Origin: Pelargonium nanum
Taxonomy: Eukaryota; Streptophyta; Magnoliopsida; Geraniales; Geraniaceae
DNA length: 54,539 nt
Assembly (NCBI GenBank): GCA_036897485.1
Contig: JAYMTF010000095.1
Span: 1-54,539, forward strand
Direction of reading: 5' to 3'
The position numbers were made by a program, and so were the translations under genes. The notes under the pieces were generated by a model. That model had not been told where the DNA came from, ran no database searches, and saw only the letters and a list, made by a program, of their open reading frames with translations. Shown here piece after piece: positions 1-17,905 of the stretch. The number at the start of each line of letters is the position of its first letter. The first letter of the stretch is position 1.

Positions 1-394
1 TGAGTTGTTACTTTTGTCAATTGATTTTTCCTTCTCTGTGGATCGACAACCTTACTTTTATCACTATTTGACCGACGTCACTAATCTATTAAAAACTTAT
101 ATAATCCAATCAAATTAGACAAATTCACTTATTTTACCCTAAAAGTTCAAAATTAATCTGTTCCGGTCGAAACCCATTTTTATATTTTTAATTTAAATAG
201 CTCGTTATCAATCTAAGCTCAAACAAATTCGATACAAATCCGTAGATCAAATTGTCACCTAAATTAAATGATTAAAGATAACAAATGGTAGATGTGTCCA
301 AACAAATGGGACATGGTGTGTTATTGTCTTGTTTTGTAGCCAATAATTAATGAGAAAAAGAGCCTAAAATATATTGTGACAGATCTGAAACAAA

Positions 395-429
395 CACGTG
401 CCTATTTCCTATGTAAGTAGGTGCACGTG
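395..429. promoter_or_regulatory. Pair of CACGTG G-boxes
   Basis: Two perfect palindromic CACGTG hexamers lie at 395-400 and 424-429, followed by a C-rich stretch. G-boxes bind bZIP and bHLH factors in plants (light, ABA and PIF responses). They lie about 1.35 kb upstream of the GAPCp start codon, so a role in that gene is only inferred; they could belong to an unseen gene to the left. Confidence 0.4.
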
Positions 430-606
430 TGCGGTGCTCAGTCTCACCTACTCCCGCGTCGCCTCCACGCGCCTCTCTAGAGCTTCTCGTCCCCACGCTT
501 CGAACCAACCGCTACTATTTAATTAATTTTGACCGTTCATCGATTAACACGTGATTTTCAAAATTCTAATTTAACTTTTTCTAAATGTTTTTCTTATAGT
601 CCCACT

Positions 607-868
607 TAGAGTTGACAAATTTAGTTTCGGGGACCGATAAGCCTAACTCGATCCTATAATATCAACTAGTAGATCGCGATTGGTTAAGTTTCAGGTTTTA
701 TGTATAAAAACGCATTGACTTTGTTTTAGTCTACTTGACCCGACCATTCATACCCGAAATTTTACACGATGACCTCGACCTGACCAACTTTTAATTGGGT
801 TAGAGTAGGGTAAAAATAAGGTCGGACGTGGGGTACCCATTAGATTCTTATCCAAATTATCAGCTCTA
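607..868. repeat. Degraded hAT-like MITE of the TAGAG-end family
   Basis: The left end reads TAGAGTTGACAAATTTAG and the right end, read inverted, reads TAGAGCTGATAATTTGG, giving imperfect terminal inverted repeats. The flanks are GTCCCACT and GTGTCACT, which match at 6 of 8 positions and fit an aged 8-bp target duplication. The ends (T-A-R-N-G) and the 8-bp duplication fit the hAT superfamily. The interior is rich in the CCGAACC/GGTTCGG-type words seen in other copies across the window. There is no coding capacity. Confidence 0.5.
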
Positions 869-1785
869 GTGTCACTGTAGATGACAATTTGAATTCTAAC
901 ACGCGTGTATATGAAATTTAATTCGATTTAAAATTGATTCCATTCAATTTTTTATTAGTTTGGTTTTTCTTTTTAATGCAATTTTAAGTGTTTTTATGTT
1001 GTGTTTAGTTAATTTAGTTTGTGATTCGTGATATTGATTAGAGCTGGCAATTCAATTTTCAGATCGATTTTTTCAATCGACTCAAATAGATTGTGGATTC
1101 GCTCAACCAAAGCCAAAATTGTATCTGAGTCTATTATACACAACTCATATTTAAAAAAATTGAGGATCGTGTTTCAGATACTAGCGAGAATACATGACAA
1201 TGCAAGTCGTGGACTTAATGATAAGACACGTTGGACAAAAACATGTGTACTTTTTACCCAACATGTTTAGCTTAGCATACCCATATTACTAAGCAAACTG
1301 CGGGTCACGACGAGACAACAAACACACATATTTTTATTAATTTTTTATCAATCCTAACATGTCTCGTTACTACTTAGACACGATCAATAAGAACACACGA
1401 GTTTACACTACGATCTAGTCTTGTATTGCCAGATACATCCTCAAGTTCGGGTCCAAATTGTCCACACTTAACTCGAAGTACAGCCCATGACAAATACGGT
1501 GCTCACACGCAATAAAATCCCAGTCTCCATAATTTCATATAGTTGAAGAGAGCAACAAGAAAAAAAAAGGCTCCATATATTCATAAGAAACTCCGTAGTT
1601 GCTGTTACTCTTTTAGCTTCATCTCTGAAAATTTATTTATTTAAAATTCATTTTCAGTTTCAGTTTCGTCTTCTCCGATCCTCCAAAATCCGAAATCTAC
1701 TTCTCCGATCATTTCTCTAGGGTTTGTTTGTGCTGTTTCTCTGCGGAAAAGAGGAGCTACTGAGACGCAACAAGCTCTGCACCGA

Positions 1786-7802
<6,017 letters not shown>

Positions 7803-8802
7803 ATAGCAAGAGAAGCCTCCCAAATGAGGAAACCATTGTAAGCACTTTTGTTTTCTATGAGAACCGATCCCGATCAAAGTTCACTTGAAATCGATGCACT
7901 TTTGTTTTCTATGAGAAAAAAAAAGGGGCAAAAATTTCAAAAGATGCAAATTTAGTATATTTAGATGATTGGTTGACTCTTAACTCTTTAAATTTTGTAT
8001 AAGTTGGTTTGTGGATTTTGTCATAAAATCAAGAGTCAAATATGATACGTCTGATGAACGGAAGAACTGCTGCCCACATATCATGAACTTCCATTGAGAA
8101 CAAGCTTTTAACGGATTTTTCGTGCTTCCAGTCCTACAATTCTTTCTTTTCGTGCAACTTTCACACATTGAACTTTGAAATTGAACTTGGGCAACCGCAG
8201 TACATGATATTTTGTTGAATGAAAACGAAACAATAGTGTGTTTTAAGGCGCTTGGTCCCCAACTTCACTTCAAATGTTGATACTCAAAGCTTTCTAATTG
8301 ATCCACGGGTTAGGTTCGGATAGTTGACCCTAACCCAATAGAGTTTTCAAGTTTGTCGAGTTAGGATTGGGTCGAGTTTCATGTTTTAAACTTAAAATAC
8401 AATAATTTTTGCGGGTTTACCTGGCCGAAAAATTTACATATAAATCTGGGCTTAACCCGATCCAACCAACTTCGACTTGGGATAGGATCAAGTGTAAAGT
8501 ACCCATCGAATTAGGGTCCAAAATAAGCACTTGACGGGTTGCAATAATTATGCTATCAACATTTTTTCCTTCTCATTTTCAATATGAGTCCTAGATTTTT
8601 CGTAACTTAAAACTCATTTATTTCACAAGAAAATGCACAACATATCATTATCGACAATCTCATTTACCAAATATCAGTTCAAGAATAGGTTTTGTTTCTA
8701 AGCAACAAGTTTATTTTTCGAATTCTTCAATGACAAGAAGAAATAGAGCTTCATACCTTGTAAGATTAAGAACGATGATAAACAACAGCACGCCACAGTC
8801 CA
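7803..8802. other. Convergent intergenic region (3' ends of GAPCp and DCN1-like)
   Basis: Holds the presumed 3'UTRs of two converging genes. A short direct duplication (CACTTTTGTTTTCTATGAGAA at about 7841 and 7897) lies just past the GAPCp stop. At 8290-8545 there is a stretch of GGTTCGGAT/TTGACCC-type words like those of the dispersed TAGAG-end family, without clear ends. No further gene is visible. Confidence 0.55.
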
Positions 8803-11800
8803 TCACCGTTTCTGGTTCCAGTCGTTCAATTGACCCTTTTGGATGACTCCGTTCTCGTTCAAGTATTCGACGAATTCATCGATGAGGTACGGCCACGCAC
8901 CTTCTGCGTCGTAATTCGATAGTGTAGGATCTACAGTCTGCAAATCGCAATACGTGCCAAATAATATTAGTGTTGTCTCGACAGAATCAACCGAGCTCAG
9001 CTCAGGCCATCTCAATATTCATGTACCGTTGGAATTCCATCAAATAAACCCGATTTGAGCTTCGGGTTGAGTCGGGCAGGGCAGGGCAAACTAGCACTAT
9101 TCAACACCTTTTCTATGTAAATCCCGCATGGAGCCCCACCTTATGTGGGTCAGGTGTTTGAGTCGAGCTTTTTAAGCCCGAACCCGGAAAAAACGAACTT
9201 AAACTCAACTTGCCAGCTCAAGCTCAAATCTAATGTCCAACAAACTTCAAATTTATAGGTATTCACTAATTAATTCTATCAAGACAAAGATGAGTATACA
9301 TATTCCCAATTGTCTACTTCTTTAACTGAATGCCACGTGACACACAACTTTGACCAGGCCAAAAAACTTATGTGGTCATATTTTGCAACTTTTTATCGGC
9401 CCTAGCCTTTCTCACTAAGTGCCGGGACACGTTAGAACGAACGAAAAGTTGCCCGATAAAAACAGTGTGTTTTTGGCCTTCCGTCTCAAAAGTGTCTTGT
9501 TTGACTCAACTCAAGGGGGTTACACGGCACTTAGTGAAGATGACAAAATTTGGGACAAATCGAGTTTATGGTAAAGCTGATTTCATCTTTCCTTCATATT
9601 ATAAGGGGGCATGTGCGTATGGATCCACATTAATATATATATATATATATATATATAGGAAACAATATTGTATTCTTAGTTATATTAGTTCTCCTGATTT
9701 GGGGTGACATATGTGGCTGAAGAGTATACGCGAGTTTAGATGAGCCATAGACAAGTATATTAATAATAAGTAACTTACCCTCGCAAACTCCAATAGTTGA
9801 GACCAAGTATCCCTAGAGATTGCTTTATTATGCCGAGCCTGGTTTGAATAGCAACAAAACAGAAAAACGTTGTAATGATTCTAACAAAGCCAAGATATTA
9901 TAGATGAAAATAAAAGGAGAAAGTTCAGAAAATGCTGTTCGAATATGTTCATAGAGATGATATGGAAAAATAACAGAGGAAAATATTACAAAATTGTCTA
10001 CAAGGCAAGACGAGAAAATAATTACTCCCTCAGTCCCAAAAAGAGTATCTTGGTTTCATTTTAGAGATAAATTAAGTCAGTTAGTGCTGTACATTTACTC
10101 TTGTAACAACGATCTTTTGGTAGGAATACTATTGGTAATTCATATATAGCTAATGAGCCCGAGGCGGCGTAAAGAGGCCTGACAAGCATGTTGGCGTTCT
10201 TTTGGCCTGGCCTGTTTAGGCTTGAGCCCATCCTGCAGCCCAATTTGTAAAGTCTAGCTAAGAAGGTTGTTTCCTAACTCGAACTTGTGACATCAAGATC
10301 ACAAAAGAATTCTTAGAGGTAACTGTCCTCTAAATAAACTGTTTTGGTGTTTCCAAGAATCATATTTTTGACGGGGATGATAAGTAACTTCTGTAAAGAA
10401 GGATGGGAAAAAGACCTAAAATTGTATAATTACGAGTATGCTAATTTATTCAACTTGTATCACCACTAGCACCCAAAGGATGTTACTTACGTGCAACGGA
10501 TAGATGTCGGCAACAATGCCGATAATAACACAACCTATCAGTGCTTAATCACAACTTCCGCATACTTGGGCACATCGACTCTATGTTCGCTAACTTACAA
10601 TAACTCGCTGATCATTCTTATGCAAATTACCAACAGAGTGAAATAAATTAAATCAAAAGTCAAGTTATGCGGTTTTTTGTTACCTGTAAGAACTGACACC
10701 AGTGATCAACCAGTGGCCACTGCTTTTCAGCAAACAGTAATTGCCACATTCCAATTGCTGTATCCAACGCCAAAGATTTTTGACCCTAGAGTTGAAAAAA
10801 AAAATGATATTAACATACAGCCAACGAATGCTGAAACACAACTTTCACACGCATGAGGCCCACATTTATTCCCAATAGCAAGTACTGTAGTGAAATTGTT
10901 AGACAACCACAGATTTACGCTCTCTTTGACATGAAAAATGAAGCCATAATTATAGTGTAATATCATATATGAATAAAATTACAATTTACAAACACTGACC
11001 TTTTCTTTTGCCCATCCAAAAGCAAAGTTGTATATCTCACGGAACTTTTCTGTACATGCAAACAATTACAATAGCATCAGCAACAAAAGCAAAAAACTTT
11101 TGTTCACTGTCTCCGAAATGTTGCCAAGTTTAATCTCTTCAATAAAAAAGATTTTTTTATAAACTTATTGTTAAATTTCAATAATGAGCTACATACAAGG
11201 GTTTGGGCTTCAACCATTATATGTAGCATAATCCATTTTATATTTTCTCACATATTCTTTTGCGTGAGCTCGAATGTTCACAATCGGGGACTATTTAAAT
11301 CAACACTCTCCCTCACGTGTAGGCATTTTCCTACACATGGGTCACAGCAATTCACGCAAGTTTTTTTATCCAGCTCGTATTGCAAGGTCTTAAAAAAATT
11401 ATGAAGTCAATAGTTAAATGCACATACGGTCATCTTTTATCTCAGAGCGCATGAATGGTATCCTTTCTCGGAACTTCTCCAAAGAATCTATCCTGCCATC
11501 AAAATGTATATTTTCAATGAGGTATGTTCCATAGTAGTTTTACAACTTCCAATCAATCATTGCTGCAATTTACAAGGAACAGTAAACAGACATTAATTTA
11601 GGTACCTACCCATGGGCCTGTAAACCACCTATAAACTCCTGCTTCGAGAATTCACACATGGTGGCAGCTTTCATGTGCCATGAAACAACTAACTACAATG
11701 AGGACAACCATCCATGTCAGCAACAATACCAGCACAGTCACAAGCCTGTTTAAGTAGACTATCTATATAGCTGATATGAGTTGTAGAAGTAGATTTAAGA

Positions 11801-14800
11801 ATGAGATAGGCCTGCCCTAAGAGAGATTGATAACAAGCATTAACAACTTTCTTTACTAAAAGTAATCAAGTATGCTTTAAAACTTCAAGAATACTCATCA
11901 ACAGAAGAATTTGAGAAAAATTGTAGTCCAAAATGAAAATTTTAAGAATTTATTTTCCTTAAATCTCGCTACTTATGAGTTATGACTAAGAACCTACAAA
12001 CTTTTTTTCCTTTTCTTTGTCCACTTACTCCCTAACTTTATATCTAGTATGTATAATGTAGCAACATTCCAGTAAAGCAAGACTAGATATAAGAACTTGA
12101 ACAAGTCATCTGAACAAAAAGAAAATATAACAAATTATCAATATCAACTGAAACTTTTCACAGATGAGAGCAGAGATAGTAAAAAAGAGTTTCACAGAGC
12201 ACCAAAGCTAGCTAGGCATGAAAAATCAGACAGAACCTAATTACGTTTCTCAAATCAGACCGCCAATAGTATCTAATGAATCCTTAGGTTCAACTGGAAT
12301 CTTCCCTCTTAGCTAAATCTTCCCAAAATAATGTTTCTCAAAATTTTAAGCAGTTTTATTTACAACTCAAACAGAAATGTCTTTAGACGGAAGAAAAACT
12401 ACATCCATAACAACACGTTAAACTATAGATTAGGGGTATATATCATTACATACCATAACAATATCTTGAGGATCCACCTGCCAAAAAGACGAAGACTCAG
12501 ACATCATAGGGAAACAACTTCAGCTACCTCAAAAGCAAATAGAAAATATAAAGATAATCCAAACTACCTGAAGGTCATTGCATAGGTTACTGATACCTTC
12601 AGCTAGTATCATATCAACATACTGATCTGCAATGGACAATCAAACAAAATATATTAGCAAACAATAGTGTGGCACTTACTATTAACATGCAATCAAATTA
12701 TCCAAAAAAAACATGCTATAGCAACTTCAAAGTGAAATTTAATATTCGAATCAGACCACACAAGAGCAGATTCCAGATTCTGTCTATCTATATGGTATAA
12801 CTTTTTACATATTCTTTTATTTTCCCTCTCAGCCTGAATTCTAGCATTCTGCAAGTACTACACTATGAAAATAAAAATATTTTTCCTATTCACTGGCTTT
12901 CAAAGCCTGAAGGGCAACTTTTTCGCAGCAGTTAAATGAAAAATAATTAACTTTCATATAAATATAGGATAAAAACAAACAGTAAAATCACATATTACCT
13001 AAAAATTATGGTTGTAATTTGTAAAATGTAAAGAGAAAAAAATCAGGCAAGTACAAAGAAAAGCATTAGAGATGGGTGGAGGGTGGAGGAACATGCACAA
13101 ACAGAGCAACCAAACAATAAATAACAAGCGCTATAACATTGATGATTAGAGGATAATTCAGCGTGATCGCACTTATTGTAGAACTAAGAGGGCAAGTTGA
13201 CTGGAATCTTCATATGGAAATCTACTATTCAAGCAAATTACTAAATGCTATGAAATAGTGGATTGCACTTATTGATTTCCATTTTATATATGAAAAGAAC
13301 TCTTAACCCCGACACATTGTTGTAATGAATTGAACTGAACGTATTATTCTAATGAGCATGAAAGATGAAGCTTGCCTTTGTATCTGTTGTAAAGCTCCTC
13401 TAGATGCCTAGAATCAGTAAATGTTTTAATCTGGGGCTGGCTATAAAATACATCAAATGCTGCCTCAAGATGCCAATCACTGGCTTTTAAAGCCTGAATG
13501 GCAACTTTATCGCTGCAGTTAAATGAAAAATAATTAGCTTTCATATCAATATATAATAAAAACAAACAGCAAAATCACATATTACCTAAAAATTATGGTT
13601 GTAAAATGTAAAGAGCAAAAATCAGGCAAGTACAAAGAAAAGCATTAGAGATGGGTGTAGGGCAGAGGAACATGCACAACAGAGCAACCAAACAATAAAT
13701 AACTAGCGCTATAACATTGATGACTGGATGATAACTTAGCATGGCCGCACTACAATGCTTTATCTTGGATTGCAGAACACAAATGCATAGGCCAAAAACT
13801 CTGTAATAGAGCATTGGTGTTCAAATGCGTGATGTTTACACAACCCACACAAAATTAAGTTAAGGCACAAATATAGCATATAATTATTTCACTACCTTGC
13901 CCCGGTTATTGCAATGAACTGCTGGACTTTGTCACGCTGGCCTCTCCCCAACTTGTGCTGCACATAGAAGACAGCACCATTTAAGTTCCACAAATATAAA
14001 ATAGTCACAACTCACAAGACTTTTTGCAGCCCATGATCGAAACTGAAACTAACACTTCATCAATTTTCTATATATATCAGTCAATGAACAGTAAGAAAAT
14101 ATTCTCCACATACAGACTATTCAAATTCACACAAAAAAACCCTGAAGAAATCAAGATACAAATATTCATACATGCACATTTACACACGTGCTTACCAATC
14201 TCCACCGTATATACTAGCAAATTTGAGATCATCAATTGAAAAATTCTCCACTTAGCATAGCAAAACACACACACACATAAAAGAAGCATATCTAAGATTC
14301 CCATAATGCAAAAATTCTTCACTTATCATAGCATAACACAGCCAGTTCATAACGAAACACCTCATTTAGTTTCTTTCTCATACTTTACCGAGAACCAAAC
14401 AGAAACAAAAAAAACAAAAATTATCCACGTTTTAGCTGACAGATATGTGTGTGTAAGCAAATATGAGATTCTCAAAATGCAAAATTCCTTGAGTATCATA
14501 GCATAACACATCAAATTCATAACAAAACACATCATTTTCTCTCATTCAGTTTCTTTCTCATTCGTTACTGAGAACCAAACAGGACCTATTCGTAAACAAA
14601 AAAAATCTCCACATTTTAGCTGACAAATATGCAAATAGGCAAATCTAATACTCTCAGAAATGAAATAACACGGTCAAGTCCAGCTCGCAACCGAAGCTCA
14701 AAACTCCAACGAACAAACAAAACCTCGCAACAATCCCCAATACATTCAAATTCAGACAAAAGAAGAAAGAATTCAAGATACAAATACTCATACATACACA

Positions 14801-16600
14801 TTTACACATGTGCTTACCATTCTCCACAGTATATATGCATACACACACGAGATTCTCAGATTGCAAGATTATTCACTTATAATAGCATAACACAGTCAAT
14901 TCATAACAAGACAACTCATTTTCTCTCATTCAGTTTCTCATAGTTTCTTGAGAACTTAACAGAAACTATTCAAAAACAATTCTTTCAGCTGATTAGCAAA
15001 TCTAAGATTGTCGGAATGCAAAATTCTCCACTTAATGTAGCATAACACAGCCAATTCATAACAAAACACCTCATTGTCTCTCGTTCAGTTTCTTTCTCAC
15101 ACTTTCTCGAGAGCCAAATAGAAACTCTCCACACAAATCCAGCTCATAACTTCAACGAACACATGAAACCTAACAACAATCCACAACACATTAAAAAAAT
15201 ACCCATACATGCACAATTGCACATGCCCTTACCATTCCCCACAACATTATATGTATATATACACACAAATTCAGATTGCAAAATTCTTCACTTATCATAA
15301 CATAACACAGTCAATTCATAACAAAACACCTCATTTTCTCTCATTCAGATTCTCATAGTTTCTCGAGAACCAAACAGAAACTATTCAATAACTAAAATTC
15401 TTTCAGCTGACTAGCAAATCTAAGATAGTCAGAATGCAAAATTCTCCACTTATCGTAGCATAACACAGTCAATGCATAACAAAACACCTCTTTTTCTCTC
15501 ATTCAGATTCTTTCTCACGCTTTCTCGAGAGCCAAACAAAAACTCTTCGCACAAATCCAGCTCAAAACTTCAACAAACACACAATACCTCACAACAATCA
15601 ACAACACATTCAAATTAACAAAACCAAAAAAGAAGAATTCAGGATACAAATACTCATGCATACACATTCACTTATGTGCTTACCATACCACACAATATAT
15701 ATGTATATACACACACATGAGATTCTCAGATTGCAAATTTATTTCATCAAAGCATTAACACAGTCAAATCATAACATAACACCTCATTTTTTCTCATTCG
15801 GATGCTCATAGACCATACAGAAACTATTCAATCACTAAAACTCTTTCAGCTGACTAGCAAACCTAAGATCGGCAGAATGTAATACTCTCCACTTAATGTA
15901 GCAAAACACAGACAATTCATAACAAAACACCTCTTTGTCTCTCATTCAGTTTCTTTCTCACACTTTCTCCAGAGCCAGACAGAAACTCTCCGCACAAATC
16001 CAGCTCAAAACTTCAACAAACACACAAGACCTCACAACAATCAACAACACATTCAAATTAACAAAACCAAAAACGAAGAATTCAGGACACAAATACTCAT
16101 GCATACACATTCACTAATGTGCTTACCATTCCACACAATATATGTGTACACACACACACACACACATGAGATTCTCGGATTGAAAAATTCTTCACTAATC
16201 ATAGCATAACACAGTCAAATCATAACATAACACCTCATTTTCTCTCATTCAGATTTTCACAGTTTCTCAACAACCAAACAGAAACTATTCAATTACTAAA
16301 ACTCCTTCAGCTGACTAGCAAACCTAAGTTCGCCAGAATGCAAAATTCTCCACTCATCATAGCAAAACACAACCAATTCACAACAAAACACCTCATTTTC
16401 TCTCATTCAGTTTCTCTCACACTTTCTCCAGAGCCAAACAGAAACTCTCCGCACAAATCCAGCTCGCAACTGGAGCTCAAAACTTCAACGAACACACGAA
16501 ACCTCACAAAAAATCCACAACACATTCAAAATCACACAAAAAAACGAAGAATTCGAGATACAAACACTCAAACGCACACATTCACAAATCCTCTTACCAT
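8803..16600 (-). CDS. DCN1-like protein (cullin neddylation cofactor, UBA-like + PONY/DCUN1 domain)
   Basis: Scaffold that helps transfer NEDD8 to cullins, activating cullin-RING ubiquitin ligases in nucleus and cytosol. Coding exons in transcript order: 16600-16598 (ATG only), 13957-13896, 13512-13376, 12626-12568, 12477-12454, 11692-11610, 11492-11428, 11049-11000, 10785-10684, 9838-9779, 8937-8803; 259 residues. The start is [15 protein letters not shown] as in Arabidopsis AT3G12760. A UBA-like segment ([20 protein letters not shown], about residues 15-40) is followed by the potentiating-neddylation domain with [36 protein letters not shown] and [15 protein letters not shown]. All introns are GT-AG except the one after 13376, which is GC-AG (AAAG|GCAAG). 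Intron 1 is 2.6 kb and filled by a tandem array. The start was chosen because the family begins MHK and phase 0 continues from the lone ATG. Telo-box sequences (TTAGGGTTT) lie just upstream, at about 16690 and 16621. Confidence 0.93.
9412..9537. repeat. Short inverted-repeat element in the last DCN1-like intron
   Basis: TCACTAAGTGCCG at 9412-9424 is matched by its perfect inverse CGGCACTTAGTGA at 9525-9537, and similarity continues imperfectly outward. The unit is about 126-150 bp and non-coding. The CACTA letters are probably fortuitous: the inverted similarity runs past them and no 3-bp target duplication is seen. Its superfamily is unresolved. Confidence 0.45.
9632..9657. repeat. (TA)n microsatellite
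   Basis: About 13 uninterrupted TA dinucleotides in the last intron of the DCN1-like gene. Confidence 0.9.
10024..10085. repeat. Left end of a Stowaway-like MITE (truncated)
   Basis: TA followed by CTCCCTCAGTCCCAAAAAGA at 10025 matches the Stowaway terminal repeat and the first 20 bases of the complete copy at 26346; the following ATCTTGGTTTCATTTT also matches that copy. No facing GGGACGGAGGGAG end is found downstream, so this is a fragment. Confidence 0.5.
12890..13175. repeat. Direct copy of 13480-13755 including a relic exon border
   Basis: This segment repeats 13480-13755 in the same orientation, about 590 bp away, with scattered changes. Shared words include TTCACTGGCTTT/ATCACTGGCTTT, AAATGAAAAATAATTA, ATTACCTAAAAATTATGG and AACAATAAATAAC. 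The source copy covers the 3' splice acceptor and the first 33 or so bases of DCN1-like coding exon 3. This copy therefore carries a relic of that exon start inside the following intron, on the minus strand. The relic lacks the rest of the exon and is not expected to be used. Confidence 0.75.
14020..16580 (-). repeat. Array of about 440-bp units in DCN1-like intron 1, each with an ATG|GTAAG junction
   Basis: On the plus strand CTTACCA recurs at 14191, 14813, 15228, 15679, 16122 and, as the genuine exon 1 junction, 16593. The last four spacings are 415, 451, 443 and 471; the 622-bp gap contains a partial unit near 14450. Each unit also contains CATAACACAG with CAATTCATAACAAAACACC, TTTCTCTCATTCAGTTTC and GAGAACCAAACAGAAAC variants and a CACACACA/TATATA run. 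On the minus strand four of the five intronic copies read ATG|GTAAG, as in the real exon 1; the copy at 14191 reads TTG|GTAAG. Similarity to exon 1 stops at the ATG and does not extend into its 5'UTR. Confidence 0.85.
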
Positions 16601-16830
16601 TGTCTTCGAGCTGTTCGGTAAAACCCTAAGCAAACTCCGAGACAGAGAGAAGCTTCTGGAATCTTCTGGAGAGAAAATTTGTAGAGAGAGAGAGCTTAGG
16701 GTTTCGTTACTTTCTCTCTCTAAAAACGCAACGATCTGTTTCTCTGTCTCTCGCTCGTTATTTTCTGAGCTTTTTTTCTTCTTCTTCAGTGAAGCTCGCA
16801 GATTGTTTATGGGTGCGAGTGTGTAATGAC

Positions 16831-17905
16831 CGAAATGCCCTTCTGATTGCTGATGTGTAAATTGTAATGCTCGTTGAATTCATGTACTGAACTGTCCATA
16901 AAATGTTGAAATCTTATGGTGAAGTTTATTACCATATTGGGTTTCTTACATTAAGATGTGGGAATTTAATTTGCTAATCTTAGTCATGACAATGAATTGG
17001 GAATTTAAATCTCTATTTAGTTCGTGTGGAGATGATAATTCGGATTTCAGATTGGATACGGTTTCGGTTTTTCAAAAAATGTATTTGCACTTTACTCAGA
17101 AAAATGTATTTATGCGCGGGTTGACACGCAGCTAACACATTCAAATATTTGGGATTCAAACTTACACAACCTGTAACGTTTTAATAAATATGTTGAGATT
17201 GACCTGACACAACCTGATATATTTGACTAATCTAGGTATTGTGGATCATTTTTTACATGTTTGAAAAAATTATATTTTAATCCTTAAACAAGTTGGGTAA
17301 ATATAAGCATGCTACACAACCGGTTAATGACACATTTAAGTAACGGGTTTGATCCAAATATGACCCAATTTACTAAACATATTGCGTTAGTCAACACAAA
17401 CTTAACATGTACCTGATTATATCTAACTCAAATTTATTTTAAACTCATGTCGTGTAATGGGTCATAATTTGAATTGTCAGTCCTACCCTTATATACATAT
17501 CTCACTTCTTGGATTGAGAATTAATATTTATTAATCACATAATCATAAGATGATGTGTGTAGTGTGAACAAAATAAAGATACTCCAAAACTAAGATTCCT
17601 ATATGCATTCAAAAATAAAATCAATTAAAATTAAGAGAGAAAAAATGTCAAATAGAAAAAATGTCAACTCTTATGATGCATGAGATGATGATTTTAATAT
17701 GTAAAAATATATATTTAATTAATAATTATCCCATTGTTTCCATCAAACCAACATTGTTCATGCAGTTTTTGATGTAGTTAAATTGAACCTGTGGGTTCTC
17801 ATTATTTTAATCTTTCTAGTTTTTTGTTTATGTGTTAATTTTTCTCTATTTAATGAGCAATAGCTACTCTCTTATCTTCTAAGCAATTTTCTTTTGCAAG
17901 GAAAC
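16831..17905. other. Divergent intergenic region between the DCN1-like gene and MTP
   Basis: Promoter regions of two divergent genes. At about 17040-17490 there is a run of repeat-like sequence (GACCTGACACAACCTG and similar, with a right end AATTGTCAGTCCTA near 17475-17489) resembling the dispersed families in this window. I see no coding region or RNA gene. Confidence 0.55.

Larger units (their letters stand above)
1..1785. other. Spacer and promoter region upstream of GAPCp
   Basis: No convincing coding region is present; the short reading frames here match no protein I know. It holds two G-boxes near 400, a degraded inverted-repeat element at 607-868, and the left end of a related element at about 1038. 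A GC-richer island lies at about 425-500 inside otherwise AT-rich DNA. The last 120 bases before the ATG are pyrimidine-rich with a TAGGGTTT telo-box at about 1718, consistent with a 5'UTR and core promoter. Confidence 0.6.

Noticed and set aside
9412-9537. A CACTA-superfamily transposon end
   Set aside because: The CACTA letters sit inside a longer inverted repeat and no 3-bp target duplication is present, so the assignment is not supported.
16338-16826. 162-codon plus-strand frame over DCN1-like exon 1 and intron 1
   Set aside because: It runs through tandem repeat and the antisense of the 5'UTR; its translation is low-complexity.
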